A stretch of DNA of 64,000 nt, from NCBI RefSeq assembly GCF_002846415.1, contig NZ_PJMX01000001.1, positions 8,494,001 to 8,558,000 of the forward strand, given 5' to 3'. Source of the stretch: Streptomyces sp. TLI_146. Its GTDB lineage: Bacteria > Actinomycetota > Actinomycetes > Streptomycetales > Streptomycetaceae. A model generated the notes under the pieces. The model saw only the letters and a program-made list of their open reading frames with translations. It had not been told where the DNA came from and did no database searches. Positions 27,177 to 36,300 of the stretch are shown one piece after another (within the stretch, counting starts at the first letter, position 1; each line of letters starts with the position of its first letter). The position numbers and the translations under genes were made by a program.

Positions 27177-27557
27177 GTGTCCAGCCACACCAACAACAGC
27201 ATCAGCCACAACAACACCCTCAGCCTCAGCACCTTTGGCTGCGCGTGGTGCGGTCTGACCGTGTCCACGTACGCCACCGACGGCGCGCCGCGCAACCACT
27301 GCCCGTCCTGCCTGCACTCCCGGCACGTCCTCGACCACGTCGAGGGCGGTACCAGCGACTGCGACGGCCGGATGTCCCCGATCGCCATCGCCGTGCTCCG
27401 CACCGGTGACTGGATGGTGATCCACCGCTGCGTGGGCTGCGACGAGCTCACCTCCAACCCGGTCTGTACGGACGACAACCAGCTCATCCTGATGCGCATG
27501 GCGGTCCGTCCGCTGGCCCAACCGCCCTTCCCGCTCGAAGCGTTCGGCACCTTCTGA
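27177..27557 (+). CDS. RNHCP-domain zinc-ribbon protein (first copy)
   Basis: 126 residues with GTG start and AAGGAG upstream. The signature RNHCPSCLHSRHVLDH gives the family its name; with FGCAWCG, the later D-C-D-G-R and HRCVGCDELTSN it supplies at least four cysteine positions suited to bind zinc. Likely cytosolic and possibly nucleic-acid or ribosome associated; no function is established. The second copy begins 26 bases later, so both are probably co-transcribed. Confidence 0.85.
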   Translation: MSSHTNNSISHNNTLSLSTFGCAWCGLTVSTYATDGAPRNHCPSCLHSRHVLDHVEGGTSDCDGRMSPIAIAVLRTGDWMVIHRCVGCDELTSNPVCTDDNQLILMRMAVRPLAQPPFPLEAFGTF

Positions 27558-27583
27558 CCGCCCGACAGGAAAGGGGCATCACT

Positions 27584-27997
27584 GTGTCACGTAAGAACAG
27601 CCGTGGGCGGCGCCGGCCGCAGCGGTACAAGAACGTCCTGCACACCCAGGGTGGGCACCGTGCGAACGACTTCCGGTGCGCCTCCTGCCGGCTCGACGTG
27701 CCCCTGGACGCACCCGGCACCACACACCGCAACCACTGTCCGAACTGCCTGGCCAGCCTGCACGTCGACCGGAAGACCCCGGGCGACCGCGACGCGGACT
27801 GCCGCGGCCGCATGGAGGCGCTGGGCATGTCCGTCCGCCCGGACGGCGAGTGGATGATCATCCATCAGTGTGCCGCCTGCGGCGAGCTCAGCGCCAACCG
27901 CATCGCCGGCGACGACAATCCGCTTGCCCTGGTCCGCCTGGCCCTCAGACCCCTCGCCGATCCCAAGGCCGCCAGCCGCGCCCTGCTCACCCTGTGA
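27584..27997 (+). CDS. RNHCP-domain zinc-ribbon protein (second copy)
   Basis: 137 residues. Same core as the preceding gene (FRCASCRLDVP, HRNHCPNCLASLHVD, DADCRGRMEALGMSV, IHQCAACGELSANRI, DDNPLALVRLALRPL) but with a basic N-terminal extension (SRKNSRGRRRPQRYKN) suggestive of nucleic-acid contact. GTG start after GGAAAGGGG. The two copies differ widely, so the duplication is old. A strong terminator follows. Confidence 0.85.
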   Translation: MSRKNSRGRRRPQRYKNVLHTQGGHRANDFRCASCRLDVPLDAPGTTHRNHCPNCLASLHVDRKTPGDRDADCRGRMEALGMSVRPDGEWMIIHQCAACGELSANRIAGDDNPLALVRLALRPLADPKAASRALLTL

Positions 27998-28009
27998 CCC
28001 GGCTGCGGT

Positions 28010-28055
28010 GGCCCTGGGACGGGGCGCATCCGCAGCTGCGCCCCGCCCCAGGGCC
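28010..28055 (+). terminator. Terminator of the RNHCP pair
   Basis: 19-bp stem with one mismatch (arms 28010-28028 and 28037-28055, GGCCCTGGGACGGGGCGCA against TGCGCCCCGCCCCAGGGCC) and an 8-base loop, 12 bases after the stop codon. No T-tract. Confidence 0.7.
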
Positions 28056-28421
28056 CCGCCCGGCCAACGACGTCCGACCGACGGAAAGGGAACACCCCAG
28101 CAGTGAAGACTGGGCCGGCTGTCGGCACCCACGCGTTGCCGGTCGCCGCCCGCCAGAGATCGAGGCGTACCACAAGGCCGCGGTGGTCCGAGGTGCCCGT
28201 GGGAGTGTCCAGGAGCCGGCGGCCGATGACCGTTTCGCGCAGCCCGCTTGCGGAGGCTGTCGCTCCGGTGGATCCACAGGGTCGCCTGCGGGTCCGCGTA
28301 GGGGGCCGTGACGTCGCGGGCCGCCGCCCGTCACTGCGTTTCTGCCCGCCCCGGTTCTCCGGTGCGGGCAGGACCAACGCGCACGTTCCACGTCCGTCCC
28401 TGTGCCCGCCGAACCGCGGCA
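28056..28421. other. No supported gene
   Basis: About 370 bases. Open frames exist but lack recognisable motifs; the 3' part presumably once held the start of the truncated SUKH gene. Confidence 0.4.
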
Positions 28422-28817
28422 GGCTGGGGCTGGCAGGGAGACTCAAGCACCAACTACGACCTGCTCACCACTGCCTTTCCGCATCCTGACTCCTACCGCG
28501 CTTACGAAGACGAGCTGGACGCGCGCGAGCCGCTGGAAGAGAACTTCCCGGACTACGATGCCTACCAGCAGGCATGGAAGCAGTGGGACGCGGAGTACGA
28601 GGTGTTCCAGGAGCGCAAGACGTCTGGCGCCGTGTTCATCCGGGACAACGGCTGTGGCTTTTCGACCCTGCTCGTCGTCACCGGTCCTCACCGAGGCACG
28701 ATGTGGTTCGATGGCCGCGCGACCTGTGACCAGATCGTTCCTCTCCATCTGGGCGGTCGGCCCGTGTCGTTCATGGACTGGCTCGGTCGGGATTCCATGG
28801 ACCTGCTCGAGTGGTGA
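28422..28817 (+). pseudogene. SMI1/KNR4 (SUKH) protein lacking its N-terminus
   Basis: From GWGWQGDSSTNYDLLTTAFP the frame reads as the C-terminal two thirds of an SMI1/KNR4-type SUKH protein: a helical insert (YDAYQQAWKQWDAEYEVFQE), then GAVFIRDNGCGFSTLLVVTG and GTMWFDGRATCDQIVPL, the typical end strands. Upstream codons in this frame look like noise and offer no good start. It may be a 5'-truncated immunity gene; a translated shorter form cannot be excluded. Confidence 0.6.
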
Positions 28818-29203
28818 ACGCGCGCCGAGCCGACACCTGGCCAGAGCAATCGCGGGCCAGGTCGTCAGCATCGGAGGGGGGCGTCGCGCAGATCCTCGGG
28901 GTGCACAACGAGATCGACGGCGAGCCGTTTGTTTGATGGGCTGACGCCACGCCTCGGGCAGCGGTACGAGCGCGAGCAGGAGCGAGCAGGAGATCGAGAG
29001 CACGCCCCACGCCCCACCGTGACGGCGGCCGTCCGCCACGCGGCCCGCAGCACCGCGCTCCTCCCCTTCTGCGTTGTCACACGACGGCCACCCGATGCAA
29101 GCGGGTACGCCGCCGTGCGGCCGGGGTGACGCGGCCGTATCAGCCACCCGACGGCGGGCCCGTGTACCTGCCCGCGGTCCGCAGGCCGGTACACGCCCGG
29201 TGA
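28818..29203. other. No supported gene; possible hairpin at the right end
   Basis: The minus strand carries a short hydrophobic frame (VLSISCSLLLALVPLPEAW) near 28960-29020 that could be the relic of a membrane protein. Near 29162-29193 GTGTACC pairs with GGTACAC around a GC-rich loop, a possible terminator for the leftward secreted gene. Confidence 0.35.
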
Positions 29204-29755
29204 TCAGTGCCAGGGACTGCAGTAGAGGACCACGTCCGTCATGTCCCACAGGCAGGCCCGGGTCACATTGGGCGGCCCGTCGTAGATCGAGTCCGACCAT
29301 CTGAGCTCATTGGTGACGACGTTGATCCGGCCTTCCCAGTTGGCGCCGTGGTCCCAGCTACGGTCCATGTACACCTCGTAGTAATGGTCGGAGATTCCCT
29401 GGGTCATGGCGTACTCGTGGGAGCCGGAAGCCAGGAAGGTGCCCAGTTTGAACCAACCGGGGCCCCCGTTCCAGACCTTGCACCAGTAGAAGCCGCGATC
29501 CTGGCAGTTGGAGGCGAGTCCGGTGCGCTCCTTCGCGATGATCGGGTTGGTCCAGGAGCCGGGTACGGCTTTCGGGTCGTAGGCGATGCGGCTGCCGGCC
29601 GGGGGCGGGGCAGCGGTCGGTAGCCCGGACACAGAGGGTGCGGGGCCCTGGGCGACGGGATATGCGGCCGAGTGGGCGGCAGCCGTCGCGCCGAGCGGGC
29701 CGACTGCAAGTAACGCGACGGTGAGGGCGGCGAGGACGCCTCGTTTTGCCTTCAT
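29204..29755 (-). CDS. Secreted hypothetical protein, 183 residues
   Basis: Start MKAKRGVLAALTVALLAVG with GAAGG five bases upstream; signal peptide ends near ATAAAHS. The mature part begins with a Pro/Ala-rich linker, then NPIIAKERTGLASNCQDRGF, a Trp/Tyr-rich globular part (FYWCKVWNGGPGWFKLG, SDHYYEVYMDRSW) and two late cysteines (RACLWD, LYCSPW). Four cysteines suggest two disulphides. No family recognised. Confidence 0.72.
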   Translation of the reverse strand: MKAKRGVLAALTVALLAVGPLGATAAAHSAAYPVAQGPAPSVSGLPTAAPPPAGSRIAYDPKAVPGSWTNPIIAKERTGLASNCQDRGFYWCKVWNGGPGWFKLGTFLASGSHEYAMTQGISDHYYEVYMDRSWDHGANWEGRINVVTNELRWSDSIYDGPPNVTRACLWDMTDVVLYCSPWH

Positions 29756-29870
29756 ACGCACCTTCACTTCGTCGTGGTCCCGGCTCACTCCTCCATCCCG
29801 GGGGTGTGACGGGACGCGGGGGTGTGACGGGACCCGATGGCTTGTGTGCCTCAGTCTGTTGCGCTGTGTC

Positions 29871-30899
29871 TCAGCCGTCATTGACCTGGCGCGCAGGAGC
29901 CGTTGGCTGTCCGTGCAGCGGGCGGTAGCCCAGCGCGGCACTGCGGTGCTTCCCGGGCGTCACCCCGTAGGCCGTGCGGAAGGCGCGGTTGAAGGCGGCG
30001 GCGTCGCAGAAGCCCCAGCGTGCGGCGATGGCGCGCACCGTCAGGTTGCGCAGGGCGGGGTCGGCGAGGGCGGTGCGGCAGCGTTCCAGTCGGCGGTGCC
30101 GGATGGTGGCCGATACCGTCTCGGGGCGGCCGCGGAAGAGGTGGTGCACCAGTCGGACGGAGATGTGGTGCCGGGCGGCTATGGCGCCGACGTCGAGCCC
30201 GGGGTCGGCGAGGTTGTCGTTGATAAAGGTGTCGATCGCGGCCAGAAGCAGGTGGTGACGGGTTTCAGCGGGCAGGCGCTCCTGCGTGCCGATCTGCTCG
30301 GCCAGGAAGCCCGTCGCCAGTTCGATGCTCGTCGTGCCGAGCCGCTGGGCGGTCGGCTCGTCGAAGCCGGGTGCCTCCTCGGCGACCGAGCGCAGGTACT
30401 GGGCGAGGATGCGGCCCATACCGGAGTGGGCGGGCATACGGCGGGCGAGCAGTTCCGCGATCCTTGTCCTTGGCAGCGGCACGAGCCGGTGCGGCAAGTG
30501 CAGGATCACGGCGTGGGACAGGCCGCCCCGGCTATTGCCCATGGCGTGACCGCTGTAGGGGCGCGACGAGGTCCACATCGCGAAGTCGCCCGGGTGCAGA
30601 AGGGTTTCGCTGCGCTCCTGGGTGACACGCATGGTGCCTTCGAGGATCAGGGTGAGTTCGAAGGTCTCCGGGTCGGAGCGCCGGACGAGTTGGGCGGGGC
30701 GGTCTGAGGTGAGCGGGGAGAACGCCATGGTGGTCAGCTGGGCGGGCCCCAGCGTCGCGAAAGCGGCGCGCCCGCCGAAGGCGCCCGGGTCCTCGCTGCT
30801 GATCCTGGTCGGCGCCACCCCCTGCTCCACCGCCTCGCGCCACCAGTCGAATCTGTCCTGCGGCGGCAGGGCGTCCGTGTCGATCTCTCTGTAGCCCAC
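29871..30899 (-). CDS. AraC-family regulator (third of three similar copies)
   Basis: 342 residues. N-terminal sensor with DRFDWWREAVEQGVAPTRI and TFELTLILEGTMRVTQERS, then a PGDFAMWTSSRPYSG strand; C-terminal HTH domain (about 230-325) with SVRLVHHLFRGRPETVSATI and AAAFNRAFRTAYGVTPGKHR. GTG start. The gene stands upstream of the secreted protein gene on the same strand (115-base gap), the same arrangement as the AraC/secreted pair at 7461/5388. A regulatory link is inferred only. Confidence 0.88.
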   Translation of the reverse strand: MGYREIDTDALPPQDRFDWWREAVEQGVAPTRISSEDPGAFGGRAAFATLGPAQLTTMAFSPLTSDRPAQLVRRSDPETFELTLILEGTMRVTQERSETLLHPGDFAMWTSSRPYSGHAMGNSRGGLSHAVILHLPHRLVPLPRTRIAELLARRMPAHSGMGRILAQYLRSVAEEAPGFDEPTAQRLGTTSIELATGFLAEQIGTQERLPAETRHHLLLAAIDTFINDNLADPGLDVGAIAARHHISVRLVHHLFRGRPETVSATIRHRRLERCRTALADPALRNLTVRAIAARWGFCDAAAFNRAFRTAYGVTPGKHRSAALGYRPLHGQPTAPARQVNDG

Positions 30900-31212
30900 G
30901 TCGGCCTCGTCTCGGTCGTCGTCGTTTTCGCTCCAGCTTGCGACCGCCGGTCCGTGGGATGGTGGAGGTGATCACGTTCCTGGCCGAGCGCACCGTCTTT
31001 TCCGGCCGGATACGTGCCAGGCGTAGCGGCCCGCGCGCCGACCGGGCCGGGCCGCGCGACGGCCCATCGCGAGACGGTCGGGAAAGGCCGCTCGCTCTCC
31101 GGTGGCAGGAGGGCGGGCCTTCTCGTGGAGCCTTTGGCAATCGTGGGCGTCGACGGCGGGAGTCACGTGTGCATCTCGTTCCTCCTGTCGGAGGCCGAGG
31201 CTTCCGGCACCC
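30900..31212. other. Upstream region without a supported gene
   Basis: Separates the leftward AraC gene from rightward remnants. It should contain the AraC promoter; no confident elements seen. Confidence 0.4.
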
Positions 31213-31638
31213 ATGTACGCGGCAGGGACTATCGGGCTGCTCGTGCGGAGGAGCGCGGTGGGGGTTGGCAAGGTAGCCAAGGGGATCGGTGAATTCGTGT
31301 ACGAGGCGGTGGTGGAGCTCGTCGGCGAGGTGGTCATGAGTGTGGTCGCCTGCGTGCTGCTCGCCTGCCTTGCTCTGATCGCTCTCAGGCTCGTACGGGT
31401 GCGGCGGTGTGGTGCTCAGCCCCGGTCTGGGCGAGGTACTGCCGGCGCTGCTCGCGTCGGCGGCCACCGATGTCCCGGGCCGCTGCACCCTGGCCGGGCT
31501 GACGGCCCGCGAGCACGATGTCCTGCGCCTTGTCGCCCACGGTTACGACAACCGGCGCATCGCCGGGGAGCTGACGCTCTCGGACAAGACCGTGCGCAAC
31601 CACGTGTCGGCGGTGCTGAGCAGACTGGGGGCAGGTAG
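31213..31638 (+). CDS. Small membrane protein, probably broken
   Basis: The first ~65 codons (MYAAGTIGLLVRRSAVGVGK, FVYEAVVELVGEVVMS, VVACVLLACLALIALRLVR) look like a small one-helix membrane protein known from many Streptomyces. After RVRRC the frame runs antiphase through a LuxR-type remnant and loses protein character, so the real product has lost its normal end. Weak ribosome site. Confidence 0.3.
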   Translation: MYAAGTIGLLVRRSAVGVGKVAKGIGEFVYEAVVELVGEVVMSVVACVLLACLALIALRLVRVRRCGAQPRSGRGTAGAARVGGHRCPGPLHPGRADGPRARCPAPCRPRLRQPAHRRGADALGQDRAQPRVGGAEQTGGR

Positions 31639-31726
31639 CCGGGGCGAGGCGATCGTGGTGGCGCGGAGGGCGGGGCTGGGAGGGGACACGCGGTGCGAGA
31701 AGCCGGTGCGGCCGGTTTCCCGTTGA
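31409..31726 (+). pseudogene. LuxR-type response regulator, 5'-truncated
   Basis: The frame begins VLSPGLGEVLPALLASAATD, the linker of NarL/LuxR response regulators, then the complete HTH: LAGLTAREHDVLRLVAHGYD, NRRIAGELTLSDKTVRNHVS, AVLSRLGAGSRGEAIVVARR. No receiver domain precedes it; the upstream sequence encodes the small membrane ORF in another frame. A free-standing HTH product starting at GTG is possible but less likely. Confidence 0.6.
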
Positions 31727-31999
31727 GCGGGTGGGGTCCGGGGGCGCGCGGGGGCCGGTGGCTATCAAGAACAGGTCGGTCATCGGCGTCGCGTTGCCGG
31801 TTGGAGGCCACCGGCGGGTCGCTCGATGGCACCGCGCCGTTTGGTTTGCGGCTGCCGCCCCACGTACCCGCGGAGTCGATCGCTCTTCGGCGGTGTAGCC
31901 GACCACCACCGCTGACTCCGCCCGGCGCGGGAGGACCGTGGCAGGAGCCCAGCGGCATCAGGCCCCCGCTCGGACCGAGCGAGGAGCGTCTTTCGTGCG
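31727..31999. other. No supported gene
   Basis: About 270 bases between the LuxR remnant and the convergent GvpU-like gene. Nothing recognisable. Confidence 0.4.
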
Positions 32000-32365
32000 T
32001 CAGCCCGGCTGATCGGAGTAGGTGAAGTCCCCTATGGTCCAGGCACTGACGTCCTCGATCGCCACGCGGTACATCCCGCCGGTCTCCGGGATCCCCACCG
32101 CACCCTGCAGGATGCGCGCCAGATGGAAGTGAAGATGCGTGGGCGGCTCGTCCCTGTGCGGGGCGGTGGTGAACAGGGTGGAGAAGTCGCTCAGGTGGGC
32201 GGAGTCCGCCAGGACCTCCGACACCCGCTGCCTCCAGACGGATTCGGCAGCCAGCCGCCCCGTGATGACAGCACCACCGGCGACCACGGTCAGAGACATC
32301 TGGTTGCTGTGCCCGGACTCCACCAGGGCCGCAACGTTGACAAGCAGTTCGTCAGGCTTCGACAC
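32000..32365 (-). CDS. GvpU-like small protein
   Basis: 121 residues: ELLVNVAALVESGHSNQMSL, VVAGGAVITGRLAAESVW, then HLHFHLARILQGAVGIPETG and YRVAIEDVSAWTIGDFTY. This pattern (G-x-V-I-x-G strand, then a late x-G-R/V-x-x-V-x-A/G-x-x-x-G strand) is like GvpU of gas-vesicle clusters, but no other gas-vesicle genes are in the window, so the role may be unrelated. GTG start with a poor ribosome site. Confidence 0.5.
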   Translation of the reverse strand: MSKPDELLVNVAALVESGHSNQMSLTVVAGGAVITGRLAAESVWRQRVSEVLADSAHLSDFSTLFTTAPHRDEPPTHLHFHLARILQGAVGIPETGGMYRVAIEDVSAWTIGDFTYSDQPG

Positions 32366-32570
32366 GGGCGATGATTTTAGTCACCCGCGCGGTGGTCAGG
32401 TCAAGCAGGGGTGCTTCGTGGGGGACGCGAGGTGAGCGCCTGCGGCACGGCCGCGCTCCGGGGCAGTCAACTGGGTCACTGAAGGGGCATGGCAACCCCA
32501 TGACAGACCCTTCCACGAAGATCCGGCACTGACCGTAGGATCAGCTTCCCGACTGCTTGGAGTACCCGTG

Positions 32571-33296
32571 ATGACCGCTGCCGTCCCGCCGCCCCGCACC
32601 GGCGCCCGTCTGCTGCCGGTGCGGCAGTGGGTTCGCTGCGAGAACGGCGAGCGGCTGAACGCCCTGCTGTGGTCGCCGGGTCCCGGCTGGCGGATGGTCA
32701 GCAGCGCGGTGCTCGGCGGCGGGATCGGTGAGCGCGGCTGGGTGTTGAATGCGCAGGTTTCGCACGGCTACGGCCGCACCGATCCGGACAGTCACCTCGC
32801 CGAGCTGGCCCGCGAGGCCGGTGTCGACGGGCCGGGAGTGGGCTTGATGACGGCTGCCGACGTCCGGAGGTACGGTCACGCGCACGACGGGGGAGCGGAG
32901 GCCGTGGCCACTGCCGGGCTGGGGGTACGCGGATGGGCCGCATCGCCGGAGGAGGGCCTGCCCGGACCGGCCCAGCCGGGCACGATCAACATCATCGTCG
33001 CCGTGCCGGTCGCCCTGAGCGATGCGGCCCTGGTCAACGCGGTGGCCACCGCCACCGAAGCGAAAGTGCAGGCGCTGCTGGGCGCGGGGTACGACTGCTC
33101 AGGCACTCCCACGGACGGCATGTGCATCGCCTCCCGCACCCCCGGCGATGACGTCCACGCCTTCGCCGGCCCCCGCTCACTGTGGGGCGCCCGCCTGGCC
33201 CGCGCGGTCCATGGCGCGGTACGCGCCGCGGTGTGTCCGCTGCCTCCTTCCCTCTCGGCACAGACGCGGGGAACGCCTGACGCGGCAGTTCACTGA
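32571..33296 (+). CDS. Adenosylcobinamide amidohydrolase (CbiZ-like)
   Basis: 241 residues. The family's landmarks are visible: VSSAVLGGGIGERGWVLNAQ near the start, GVGLMTAADVRRYGHAHDGG, then PGTINIIVAVPVALSDAALV, NAVATATEAKVQALLGAGYD and SGTPTDGMCIASR. CbiZ cleaves the side chain of pseudo-cobamides so that cobinamide precursors can be salvaged. No other cobalamin gene or riboswitch is seen nearby. GGAG lies eight bases before the ATG; a GTG just upstream is possible. Confidence 0.85.
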   Translation: MTAAVPPPRTGARLLPVRQWVRCENGERLNALLWSPGPGWRMVSSAVLGGGIGERGWVLNAQVSHGYGRTDPDSHLAELAREAGVDGPGVGLMTAADVRRYGHAHDGGAEAVATAGLGVRGWAASPEEGLPGPAQPGTINIIVAVPVALSDAALVNAVATATEAKVQALLGAGYDCSGTPTDGMCIASRTPGDDVHAFAGPRSLWGARLARAVHGAVRAAVCPLPPSLSAQTRGTPDAAVH

Positions 33297-33377
33297 CCGC
33301 CAGGGCCGTGCCGTCAGCCAGGACATGCCGCCGGTCGTGTGACCCCATCAGGGTGCGAAAAACCTCCCGCCTGGTGC

Positions 33378-36300
33378 TCAGCCTAACTTGGGGAACTTCT
33401 TCGACCAGGTCTTGAACGAGTTCTGGGGGAGGAGCAGGTGGTCCGCTATGGAATTGGCGGATATCTGGGTCGGCCATGTCTGCATCATCTCGGCAAGAAA
33501 CTGCTTGAAATCCTCAGTGAGGACATCCTCTCCCTTCACATGGAGATGCCCTGGTTTCTGTCCGGGGGGAAGCTGCGCGTTCTCCGCTTTCTTGGCCAGC
33601 CACAGGCTCTTCAGCTTCTCTGGAATCCTCGCTTCCAACTGCTCGGCCGCGCCCTGCACTCTGTTGAGCGGGGTGGCCAGCTTGCCTTTGCTGTCGAGCT
33701 TTTTCATCTGCTTGTCCAGTGCGGCAGCGGATATGCTGAAGCGTTCCTTGATGAGATTCTTCATCTCGGCGTCATCCTGCGTCAGTTCTCTGATCTTCAG
33801 ACGCAGGGCGTCAGGGAATGTGTAGTCATAGCGGCCCCCCTTCCCCGCACGAGCCTCGACCAGAGCCCAGAACTCTTCTCCTGCTGCACGGCGCAGTTGG
33901 GGAACCGTCTCTTCCTCGAACACCTGCCTCCTCGCGTCGGTCTGTGCCTTCAGCGCCGCATCCCGTTCGGCCTTCAACTCCTTCGCGGTCGGTGCCTGGG
34001 AGCCCAGCGGGTTGCCGATCCGCAGCGCGCTGGTCCGCGACACCAACCCGGACTCGTCGATGTCCTCGGCCTCGCTGTTGGAGGGTGTGTCGTCCTTCAT
34101 CAGGATCTCGGCGTCGGCCGGGATCACGCGGACGGTCTCGCCCTTCAGGTTCACCTTCTCCGGCACCGTGTACCGCTGTTCCATGCCACCCCCGGCGCCT
34201 GTCTCGGCCTCCTCCAGGCCGTTGCCGGCCGGTGCGGGGTGCGCCTGCCTCGGCGCGGACGCGTACATGAGGCGGTCCGGGTCAGCCAGGTGCCCGTGCA
34301 GGTGCTCACCGACGTCCGCGGTGGTCGACCCGTCGTGCCCGGCGAGGTTGCGTACACCGCTGTCGACCGCTTCCTTGTAGAGCTGGTTCCCGCGGCGGTT
34401 GTAGACGAGATGGAGCCCGATCTCCTCCTCGAAGTAGTGCAGCATGGCGAGACAGGCGTCGCACGGCCTTTTCGAACCTCGGATGTGGATGGGGTCGTGG
34501 GGCGTGTCCCCGTCGAAGTCCGCGTTCTGCAGCATCTGGAGCAGCTTCTGCTCCGCATGCATCTTCTTCGCGCTCTCGCCGCTGTGCAGCAGGTAGGCGT
34601 AGCCCGGGTTCTTCCCCGGCGCTAGCAGGTCGGCCAGGTACTTCCGGTACGACGGCATCTTCGCCTTCTCGTTGGACACGTCGACGAGGAGGATGTGCGA
34701 GGTCTCGCGCAGTGCCTTCAACGTGGCGTTGTCCCGTTTGAACCCGTTGCCCGGCGTCCCGTCCACGTCCATGGCGTCCGGCTGAACCGCCTCCATGGCC
34801 CGCACCTCTGCCATGAACCCTTCACGGACCTTCAGCAGGGCCTGCCGGTTCCGCCGGATCCCTTCCGCCTCCCGTATTTTCCTGCTGCTCCTGGGCGCGT
34901 CGCCCTCGGTGCCCTTCTCGGTGCGGCGGCGCTTGGTGTCCTTGTCGGCGCGCGTGCCCGAGGGACGTTTGCCCTTGCCCTTGGCCGCGTCGGCCAGTGC
35001 GGGCGTCTCCTCGGCTTCGGAGTCCGACTCGCTGTCGAACCCGGCTTCCTCCTCCGGTACGCCCTCGTGGTCACCGTAGTCCGTGGTCACCAGCGTCTGG
35101 AGGGCGTCGCCGCCCGTCACGAGCTGATCGTCGCCGCCCTCGCCCAGTTCCCGCAGCATCTGGAAGAGGCGCAGCATGGACTGGTTGTAGTTACTGGCGA
35201 AGGCCAGGTGTCCGTTGATTGTGGCCGCCTGGATCTCCTGCTCGACGATGGCCTGCACGGACTTCGTCGCCTCGGCGTCGCCCGATGGGCCCGCGCTGCC
35301 CTGTGCCGACGCCGCTTTCTCCCGTTCCTGCTGCTCGGCGTGGGACACGGCGGCGAGCGCCCTGCGGACGATGTGCCGCAGGCTCTGCGCGTCGCGCTCG
35401 TTCTTGTAGTCGCGGGTGTAGCGGATCGCTATCTGCTTGGTGATCAGGCCCCACTGCTTCTTGTTCTGCTTGCAGGTGCAGCGTTGAGCGAGCCGGTCGA
35501 GATGAGTGAGGATCTCATCGCGGCTGGGGGCCTTGGTGCTCGCCGCCGACGGGCGTACGACCTGAGAGCTGTTGCTCGCGCCCGTAGACCCTTTGTTCTT
35601 GGACGACTTGCTCTCTTGGGAAGATCTGGTGTCTTTGGAGGATTTGCTCTCTTTTGAGGGCTTGCTCGAGGATTTGCTGGAGGGCTTGTTGTCCTTGGAC
35701 GACTTGCTGCTCCTGGAGGACTTCTCGTCCTTCGCGCGGGCCACGACCAGGCCCGCCACGCTGTTCACGGCGCGCTGCGCGGGCATGCTCAGGCCTCCGC
35801 TGTCCACGGCCCCGCCGGGCCGGGCGGGCGGACGCGGGCCTCGCGACGGCGTGCTGCCCGCTCCCGCCGCGAACGCCGCGCCGTTGGCCGAGGCCTTGCG
35901 CTCGGAGCCCTGGCCCGGGTCGGTGACGGGGATGCCATCGCTGTTGGCGCTCCCCGTCTCCTGCAGCCCGGAGAGGTTGTCGCTGAGGTGACTGAACTCG
36001 TGACCGACGATCTCCTTCTTCCGGGCCGCCTGAGGCGGCAGGAAGACATGGTGGCCGATCGTCATCGCCTCGGCGCCCATGGCCGCGGTGGCCCGCTGGG
36101 CGACGATGTCGCTGTGGACGCGGGCGGGTGACAGGTCGATCTGGTAGAACGCCTCCGCCTCCTTGCGGAGCGGGTCGGCGATCGGCTGGCTCGGGGAGTT
36201 GATGGCATCGTTGAGCAGCGCCACCCGGTCGACCGGCTCGCTCTCCCGTGCCGCGTCCGCGTCCCCCTTCGCCCCGCCGATGTCGCCGTGCCCGCAGCCG

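Noticed and set aside
32000..32365. A gas-vesicle gene cluster
   Set aside because: Only one GvpU-like frame is present; no GvpA, F, L, N or O-like proteins nearby.
32367..32570. Cobalamin riboswitch upstream of the CbiZ-like gene
   Set aside because: I could not find a B12-box-like sequence or the expected long structured leader.
33438..35657. Long plus-strand frames antisense to the DUF4157 gene
   Set aside because: No domain recognisable; the minus-strand protein has DUF4157 and deaminase-like motifs and a ribosome site.
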